DNA of 64,000 nt, from the NCBI GenBank assembly GCA_947652605.1, contig CANTFG010000248.1, positions 62,001 to 126,000 on the forward strand, given 5' to 3'. The position numbers and the translations under genes were made by a program. This document shows, in pieces, positions 57,891 to 64,000 of the stretch (its first letter is position 1; each line of letters begins with the position of its first letter). The notes under the pieces were generated by a model. It ran no database searches and was not told the origin of the DNA. It saw nothing but the letters and a program-made list of their open reading frames with translations. The stretch is from Elmis aenea. Its lineage: Eukaryota > Arthropoda > Insecta > Coleoptera > Elmidae.

Positions 57891-58044
57891 CGTGAAGTTG
57901 GCTCCGCGATATTAAGCACAAAATCTAAAATATATTCCAAGATTTAGTGCTTATTTAGTGCTTTTTTGTGCTTTAAGAATAAACTTTATAACTGCAATAG
58001 TTTACCAGATATTTCAAAAATTGTTTTTGGACGCCAACTTCACG
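57891..58044. repeat. 12-bp short inverted motif between tip and first subrepeat
   Basis: The tip sequence CGTGAAGTTGGC at 57891-57902 is the exact reverse complement of GCCAACTTCACG at 58033-58044, and the latter recurs in the second subrepeat. The neighbouring GGCTCCGCGA is a direct match (57900-57909 and 58047-58056). So the tip is a partly inverted copy of the GC-rich block. The right arm has the same arrangement. Such motifs could be protein-binding or stem-forming sites, but no function is shown. Confidence 0.8.
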
Positions 58045-58378
58045 CTGGCTCCGCGACTTTGTCTGATTGTATTCAATTTGTTATAAGATTTAGTGCTTAT
58101 TTAGTGCTTTTTTGTACTTCAAGAATTAACTTGATAACTACTTTGGTTTAGGAGATATTCCAAAAATCGTATTTTGGTGCCAACTTCACGCTGGCTCCGC
58201 GACTTTGTCTGATCCTATTCAATTTACTAGAGGATTTAGTGCTTATTTTGTGCTTTTTTGTGCTTCAAGAATTAACTTGATAACTACTTTGGTTTAGGAG
58301 ATATTTCAAAAATCGTACTTAGGCGCCAACTTAACGCTCACTCCGCAACTTTGTCTGATCGTATTTAATTTGCTAGAG
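57941..58378 (+). repeat. Three 146-bp subterminal tandem repeats, left arm
   Basis: Units start at 57941, 58087 and 58233, each opening with a GATTTAGTGCTTATTT-type sequence, and a partial fourth begins at about 58379. Each unit has a run of related TTAGTGCTTA, TTTTGTGCTT motifs, a middle segment ending GATATTTCAAAAAT, and a GC-richer block GCCAACTTCACGCTGGCTCC followed by ACTTTGTCTGAT. Unit 1 differs from unit 2 at roughly 20 of 146 positions by eye; units 2 and 3 are closer. In unit 3 the GC block is changed to AACTTAACGCTCACTCCG, and the other arm shares that change. Confidence 0.9.
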
Positions 58379-58706
58379 TATTTAGTGCTTATTTAGTATT
58401 TAAACAGACCTCAGAATATTATAGGGAGGTATTGGTTTTGTACTTTGATTTGTTGGATTCATAATTCGTGTACTGAACAAAAAGTTATATTTTATGTTCA
58501 TCATCTTTATCTGATGTTACAACTTATCGATTAATTTCTTTATATCCTTATTGTATTTTATTGTTGTAAAGTTCAGACTCTACACATGTTTTCTTGTTTT
58601 GCAAATATAATTTCTTATTTTTAGGAATAGTCAAGTTCTTTAAATTTTGTATAACTGGTCAAGTTCCGATCGGTAAAACCCCTTAGTTTGGATTCGAAGC
58701 ACCCTG

Positions 58707-58724
58707 TTGTGTGTAACACGTGCA
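58707..58724 (+). repeat. 18-bp direct repeat, left copy
   Basis: TTGTGTGTAACACGTGCA is repeated in the same orientation at 59322-59339, just inside the right arm. It is direct, not inverted, so it is not part of the arms. TTAGTTTG also precedes both copies (58683-58690 and 59317-59324), but on the left 16 extra bases separate it from the 18-mer, while on the right the two overlap. One copy may therefore be a deleted version of the other. Confidence 0.85.
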
Positions 58725-58786
58725 AGTCACTTTTGTATGGTTTCTAATACTTATTTATGTTTCACATCTAATATTTGCTTATATAT

Positions 58787-58807
58787 GTGGCATATTGCAC
58801 ATGCCAC
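58787..58807. repeat. Small hairpin in the core
   Basis: GTGGCAT and ATGCCAC form a perfect 7-bp stem around ATTGCAC. There is no T-run that would make it a bacterial-type terminator, and the context is eukaryotic. The nearby 11-bp inverted pair at 58760-58770 and 58896-58906 encloses it, giving a nested stem arrangement. Confidence 0.6.
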
Positions 58808-59212
58808 TAAATAAATATTTTTTTAATTTGTTTCAGATGTTTAACAAACTAATATTTCCACGGTAAAATTAAAACACAAACTTTAAAGCATATTATAGAT
58901 GTGAAATGAGATGTTTTTGAAGCAATTGCAGTAGAATTATCAGTCACTAAAATATAAACAAACCAGCTAAAATTCTAAACAAGGGCATAGGTTGGACCAT
59001 CTGAAACGACAAATAGTTTTTATGTTCGCAAAGCAATAAATAAGGGACAAGTGTTCAATGGGAAGAATAGTTAAATGGCTAAATAAAGTTCATTGACTGA
59101 AATATACCTGCTGTTCTAGATGTGGGTCAATGTGCATTACCAAAAATGATGCAAAAATAGAAAATGTTAAAAATGAAGTCATCAAAATTTAGCCTACAGA
59201 AATAAAAAGGAA

Positions 59213-59227
59213 AAAGGGGTCCCCTTT
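59213..59227. repeat. Palindrome AAAGGGG-T-CCCCTTT
   Basis: A perfect 7-bp inverted pair with a single central T, and the most GC-dense spot in the core. No known binding site is assigned. Confidence 0.7.
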
Positions 59228-59321
59228 ATTTTAAAATGTGACTATTGGGATGATCACTTTATTAGAGCGCCCAAAAGCATTGCTTTTTATTAAAACAATC
59301 CTCAGTTAAAAGCTCTTTAGT

Positions 59322-59339
59322 TTGTGTGTAACACGTGCA
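59322..59339 (+). repeat. 18-bp direct repeat, right copy
   Basis: This is the second copy of the repeat at 58707-58724. The two flank 597 bp of core sequence. That could mark an old nested insertion with an unusually long target duplication, or a remnant duplication of the core edge. The sequence contains CACGTG, a common E-box-like hexamer, which alone means little. Confidence 0.85.
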
Positions 59340-59346
59340 GTGGAAG

Positions 59347-60128
59347 GGAACTTGAACAGTTATACAAAATTTAAAGAACTTGACTATTCCTAAAAATAAG
59401 AAATTATATTTGCAAAACAAGAAAACATGTGTAGAGTCTGAACTTTACAACAATAAAATACAATAAGAATATAAAGAAATTAATCGATAAGTTGTAAGAT
59501 CAGATAAAGATGATGAACATAAAATATAACTTTTTGTTCAGTACACGAATTATGAATCCAACAAATCAAAGTACAAAACCAATACCTCCCCATAATATTC
59601 TGAGGTCTGTTTAAATATTAAATAAGCACTAAATACTCTAGCAAATTAAATACGATCAGACAAAGTTGCAGAGTGAGCGTTAAGTTGGCACCAAAATACG
59701 ATTTTTGAAATATCTCCTAAACCAAAGTAGTTATCAAGTTAATTCTTGAAGCACAAAAAAGCAATAAATAAGCACTAAATTCTCTAGCAAATTGAATACA
59801 ATCAGACAAAGTCGCGAAGCCAGCGTGAAGTTGGCACCAAAATACGATTTTTGAAATATCTTCTAAACCAAAGTAGTTATCAAGTTAATTCTTGAAGCAC
59901 AAAAAAGCACTAAATAAGCACTAAATCTTATAGCAAATGGAATACAATCAGACAAAGTCGCGGAGCCAGCGTGAAGTTGGCGTCCAAAAACAATTTTTGA
60001 AATATCTGGTAAACTATTGCAGTTATAAAGTTTATTCTTAAAGCACAAAAAAGCAATAAATAAGCACTAAATCTTGGAATATATTTTAGATTTAGTGCTT
60101 AATATCGTGGAGCCAACTTCACGGAGCT
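59347..60128 (-). repeat. Right inverted arm (782 bp)
   Basis: This is the reverse complement of 57886-58667. Reading inwards from 60128 the order of segments is identical: tip, three 146-bp subrepeats, inner segment. Differences from the left arm are substitutions only, for example CCACGATATT versus CCGCGATATT near the tip and TTTATTGC versus TTTAGTGC in subrepeat 1. The inner end reads GGAACTTGAACAG. A 61-codon frame on the minus strand (59863-60048) mirrors the one in the left arm and is equally unlikely to be a gene. Confidence 0.93.
59636..60073 (-). repeat. Three 146-bp subterminal tandem repeats, right arm
   Basis: On the minus strand the units occupy 59928-60073, 59782-59927 and 59636-59781, mirroring the left arm. 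Each matches the equivalent left-arm unit better than its own neighbours do; for example both third units carry the CTTAACGCTCACTC form. The subrepeats therefore diverged before the arms were made into a matched pair, or the arms are homogenised as whole units. Confidence 0.88.
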
Positions 60129-63100
60129 TCCTTGAGCGACTATTTCGAAACAATTTTAATTATTGATTTGTATATCACAGGAACAGTTTATCCATCGCCT
60201 GTTTACATGAATACAATTGTTTTGCATATGTCTTTCAATGAGCTGGTTTTAATTTTTAATAATTTCCTAAAAATACCGTGCTTTAGTTAATACATATGTT
60301 CCTTGAGCGACTATTTCGAAACAATTTTAATTATTGATTTGTATATCACAGGAACAGTTTATCCATCGCCTCTTTACATGAATACAATTGTTTTGCATAT
60401 GTCTTTCAATGAGCTGGTATTAATTTTTAATAATTTCCTAAAAATACCGTGCTTTAGTTAGTACATATGTTCCTTGAGCGACTATTTCTGAACAATTTTA
60501 ATTATTGATTTGTATATCACAGGAACAGTTTATCCATCGCCTCTTTACATGAATACAATTGTTTTGCATATGTCTTTCAATGAGCTGGTATTAATTTTTA
60601 ATAATTTCCTAAAAATACCGTGCTTTAGTTAATACATATGTTCCTTGAGCGACTATTTCGAAACAATTTTAATTATTGATTTGTATATGACAGGAACAGT
60701 TTATCCATCGCCTCTTTACATGAATACAATTGTTTTGCATATGTCTTTCAATGAGCTGGTTTTAATTTTTAATAATTTCCTAAAAATACCGTGCTTTAGT
60801 TAATACATATGTTCCTTGAGCGACTATTTCTAAACAATTTTAATTATTGATTTGTATATCACAGAAACAGTTTATCCATCGCCTCTTTACATGAATACAA
60901 TTGTTTTGCATATGACTTAAAGAGCTGGTTTTAATTTTTACTAATTTCCTAAAAATACCGTGCTTTAGTTAATACATATGTTCCTTGAGCCACTATTTCG
61001 AAACAATTTTATTTATTGATTTGTATATCACAGGAACAGTTTATCCATCGCCTCTTTACATGAATACAATTGTTTTGCATATGTCTTTCAATGAGCTGGT
61101 TTTAATTTTTAATAATTTCCTAAAAATACCGTGCTTTAGTTAATACATATGTTCCTTGAGCGACTATTTCGAAACAATTTTAATTATTGATTTGTATATC
61201 ACAGGAACAGTTTATCCATCGCCTCTTTACATGAATACAATTGTTTTGCATATGTCTTTCAATGAGCTGGTATTAATTTTTAATAATTTCCTAAAAATAC
61301 CGTGCTTTAGTTAGTACATATGTTCCTTGAGCGACTATTTCTGAACAATTTTAATTATTGATTTGTATATCACAGGAACAGTTTATCCATCGCCTCTTTA
61401 CATGAATACAATTGTTTTGCATATGTCTTTCAATGAGCTGGTTTTAATTTTTAATAATTTCCTAAAAATACCGTGCTTTAGTTAATACATATGTTCCTTG
61501 AGCGACTATTTCTAAACAATTTTAATTATTGATTTGTATATCACAGGAACAGTTTATCCATCGCTTCTTTACATGAATACAATTGTTTTGCGTATGTCTT
61601 TCAATGAGCTGGTTTTAATTTTTAATAATTTCCTAAAAATACCGTGCTTTAGTTAATACATATGTTCCTTGAGCGACTATTTCTAAAAAAATTTAATTAT
61701 TGATTTGTATATTACAGGAACAGTTTATCCATCGCCTCTTTACATAAATACAATTGTTTTGCATATGTCTTTCAATGAGCTGGTTTTAATTTTTACTAAT
61801 TTCCTAAAAATACCGTGCTTTAGTTAATACATATGTTCCTTGAGCGACTATTTCGAAACAATTTTAATTATTAATTTGTATATGACAGGAACAGTTTATC
61901 CATCGCCTCTTTACATGAATACAATTGTTTTGCATATGTCTTTCAATGAGCTGGTTTTAATTTTTACTAATTTCCTAAAAATACCGTGCTTTAGTTAATA
62001 CATATGTTCCTTGAGCGACTATTTCTAAAAAATTTTAATTATTGATTTGTATATCACAGGAACAGTTTATCCATCGCCTCTTTACATGAATACAATTGTT
62101 TTGCATATGTCTTTCAATGAGCTGGTTTTAATTTTTAATAATTTCCTAAAAATACCGTGCTTTAGTTAATACATATGTTCCTTGAGCGACTATTTCGAAA
62201 CAATTTTAATTATTGATTTGTATATCACAGGAACAGTTTATCCATCGCCTCTTTACATGAATACAATTGTTTTGCATATGTCTTTCAATGAGCTGGCTTT
62301 AATTTTTAATAATTTCCTAAAAATACCGTGCTTTAGTTAATACATATGTTCCTTGAGCGACTGTTTCTGAACAATTTTAATTATTGATTTGTATATCACA
62401 GGAACAGTTTATCCATCGCCTCTTTACATGAATACAATTGTTTTGCATATGTCTTTCAATGAGCTGGTTTTAATTTTTAATAATTTCCTAAAAATACCGT
62501 GCTTTAGTTAATACATATGTTCCTTGAGCGACTATTTCTAAACAATTTTAATTATGGATTTGTATATCACAGGAACAGTTTATCCATCGCCTCTTTACAT
62601 GAATAAAATTGTTTTGCATATGTCTTTCAATGAGCTGGTTTTAATTTTTAATAATTTTCTAAAAATACCGTGCTTTAGTTAATACATATGTTCCTTGAGC
62701 GACTATTTCGAAACAATTTTAATTATTGATTTGTATATCACAGGAACAGTTTATCCATCGCCTCTTTACATGAATACAATTGTTTTGCATATGTCTTTCA
62801 ATGAGCTGGTTTTAATTTTTAATAATTTCCTAAAAATACCGTGCTTTAGTTAATACATATGTTCCTTGAGCGACTATTTCGAAACAATTTTAATTATTGA
62901 TTTGTATGTCACAGAAACAGTTTATCCATCGCCTCTTTACAGGAATACAATTGTTTTGCATATGTCTTTCAATGAGCTGGTTTTAATTTTTAATAATTTC
63001 CTAAAAATACCGTGCTTTAGTTAATACATATGTTCCTTGAGCGACTATTTCTGAACAATTTTAATTATTGATTTGTATATCACAGAAACAGTTTATCCAT

Positions 63101-64000
63101 CGCCTCTTTACAGGAATACAATTGTTTTGCATATGTCTTTCAATGAGCTGGTTTTAATTTTTAAAAATTTCCTAAAAATACCGTGCTTTAGTTAATACAT
63201 ATGTTTCTTGTGCGACTATTTCGAAACAATTTCAATTATTGATTTGTATATGACAGGAACAGTTTATCCATCGCCTTTTTACATGAATAAAATTGTTTTG
63301 CATATGTCTTTCAATGAGCTGGTTTTAATTTTTAATAATTTCCTAAAAATACCGTGCTTTAGTTAATACATATGTTCCTTGTGCGACTATTTTGAAACAA
63401 TTTCAATTATTGATTTGTATATGACAGGAACAGTTTATCCATCGCTTCTTTACATGAATACAATTGTTTTGCATATGTCTTTCAATGAGCTGGTTTTATT
63501 TTTTAATAATTTCCTAAAAATACCGTGCTTTAGTTAATACATATGTTCCTTGAGCGACTATTTCTAAACAATTTTAATTATTGATTTGTATATCACAGAA
63601 ACAGTTTATCCATCGCCTCTTTACATGAATACAATTGTTTTGCATATGTCTTTCAATGAGCTGGTTTTAATTTTTAATAATTTCCTAAAAATACCGTGCT
63701 TTAGTTAATACATATGTTCCTTGAGCGACTATTTCTAAAAAAATTTAATTATTGATTTGTATATGACAGGAACAGTTTATCCATCGCTTCTTTACATGAA
63801 TACAATTGTTTTGCATATGTCTTTCAATGAGCTGGTTTTATTTTTTAATAATTTCCTAAAAATACCGTGCTTTAGTTAATACATATGTTCCTTGAGCGAC
63901 TATTTCTAAACAATTTTAATTATTGATTTGTATATCACAGGAACAGTTTATCCATCGCTTCTTTACATGAATACAATTGTTTTGCGTATGTCTTTCAATG
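60128..64000 (+). repeat. Satellite 2: 171-bp tandem array (22 full copies plus 1 partial)
   Basis: Monomers open TTCCTTGAGCGACTATTTC and close GTGCTTTAGTTAATACATATG, 171 bp long and about 29% GC, all in one orientation. Starts fall at 60128, 60299, 60470, 60641, 60812, 60981, 61152 and so on to 63888, where a partial 113-bp copy runs off the window. One copy (60812-60980) is 169 bp because ATGTCTTTCAATGAG is altered to ATGACTTAAAGAG. Copies are roughly 95% or more alike. There is no similarity to satellite 1. The length equals that of primate alpha satellite, but the sequence is unrelated. No open frame or RNA gene is visible. Confidence 0.96.
60299..61322 (+). repeat. Five-monomer recurrence in satellite 2
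   Basis: The monomers starting at 60299 and 61152 share two private changes, GCTGGTATTAATTTTT and TTAGTACATATG, and both are followed by a monomer with CTATTTCTGAACAA. The spacing is 853 bp (five monomers, one of them 2 bp short). This points to a local duplication unit of about five monomers near the array edge. A 14-monomer recurrence is also suggested: starts 61494 and 63888 share CATCGCTTC and TTTTGCGTATG. Confidence 0.55.

Larger units (their letters stand above)
57886..58667 (+). repeat. Left inverted arm (782 bp)
   Basis: The arm runs from AGCTCCGTGAAGTTGGC to ATAACTGGTCAAGTTCC and pairs with 59347-60128. From the tip inwards it holds a 55-bp terminal segment, three 146-bp subrepeats (57941-58378), a partial fourth subrepeat to about 58400, and a roughly 265-bp unique inner segment. 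The inner segment is the most conserved between arms (about 5 differences from 58400 inwards); most differences fall in the subrepeats. A 61-codon open frame beginning with TTG at 57966 lies within the subrepeats and is not considered a gene. Confidence 0.93.
58668..59346. other. Non-coding core of the inverted-repeat element
   Basis: This is 679 bp of single-copy, AT-rich sequence between the arms. All frames are broken by frequent stops, and I recognise no transposase or other protein fragment. It contains an 18-bp direct repeat near its two ends, a GTGGCAT/ATGCCAC hairpin, an 11-bp inverted pair (TTTCACATCTA at 58760-58770 and its complement at 58896-58906) and a palindrome at 59213-59227. 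It has no similarity that I can see to either satellite. If the element folds, this would be the loop. Confidence 0.8.
57886..60128. mobile_element. Foldback-type long inverted-repeat element, non-autonomous
   Basis: A 2243-bp segment has ends that are reverse complements over 782 bp each (57886-58667 and 59347-60128), beginning AGCTCCGTGAAGTTGGCTCC and ending with its complement apart from one change. By eye I count about 24 substitutions and no indels between arms, roughly 97% identity. The arms carry 146-bp tandem subrepeats, as in known foldback elements, where long inverted termini contain internal direct repeats. The 679-bp core has no open frame of note, so a trans-acting enzyme would be needed if it is mobile. 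No target-site duplication is visible: the left flank ends CGTATGAGCCGTT and the right flank begins TCCTTGAGCGACTATT. Superfamily is not assignable from the tips. It could instead be an inverted duplication made by rearrangement. Confidence 0.75.

Noticed and set aside
58826..58851. Intron 3' splice-like tract (T-rich, then TTTCAG before ATG) in the core
   Set aside because: There is no open frame after it and no matching donor or exon; T-rich runs ending in CAG are expected by chance here.
58980..59170. Possible decayed transposase coding sequence in the core
   Set aside because: All frames have several stops and no recognisable motif; calling it a pseudogene would be guesswork.
57966..60048. 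Mirrored 61-residue open frames in the two arms (57966-58151 plus strand, 59863-60048 minus strand)
   Set aside because: They lie in the 146-bp subrepeats, use a TTG start and resemble no family that I know. Mirroring is explained by the inverted arms.
57881..60135. Short target-site duplication (TT on both sides of the element)
   Set aside because: Two bases in AT-rich DNA carry no weight, and the flanks belong to different satellites.
60128..64000. Primate alpha satellite because of the 171-bp period
   Set aside because: Only the length agrees. The sequence lacks alpha-satellite features and has no CENP-B box.

Overview
This window contains no convincing gene. It holds two unrelated eukaryotic satellite DNA arrays that meet at one long inverted-repeat (foldback-type) element. 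The organism is a eukaryote with large AT-rich satellite blocks. On the minus strand the first satellite reads CTCGAAAACGGCTCATACG, a type of motif I associate from memory with insect repeats, so an arthropod, perhaps a beetle, is my best but weakly supported guess. The locus looks like constitutive heterochromatin (centromeric, pericentromeric or subtelomeric).

Layout. (1) Positions 1-57885: about 410 head-to-tail copies of a 141-bp, roughly 78% AT monomer, all in one orientation and with no interruption that I can find. Neighbouring monomers carry different combinations of variants, and the same strings of variants recur at distance. The array is therefore a patchwork of segmental duplications. 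The clearest are two tandem 34-monomer blocks (4783-bp offset, 4475-14124), a 10-monomer tandem duplication (1407-bp offset, 43885-46692), a near-tandem pair offset by about 3941 bp (about 22560-30045), and nested 11- and 7-monomer duplications between 49 and 57 kb. (2) Positions 57886-60128: a 2.24-kb element with two 782-bp inverted arms that are about 97% identical, each holding three 146-bp tandem subrepeats, around a 0.68-kb non-coding core. (3) Positions 60128-64000: 22 full copies and one partial copy of a different, 171-bp, roughly 71% AT satellite, running off the end of the window.

The main point of interest is the junction. The inverted-repeat element lies exactly between two different satellites, its tips directly abut satellite DNA on both sides, no target-site duplication is visible, and the satellite copies at the junction are not degenerate. 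This fits either a foldback-mediated rearrangement that joined two arrays, or insertion followed by loss of one flank. Nothing here suggests a protein-coding system. Any function would be structural (chromatin, DNA bending, hairpin extrusion) or through non-coding RNA. Duplication boundaries were found by tracking diagnostic variants by eye and are approximate unless a single base is given.
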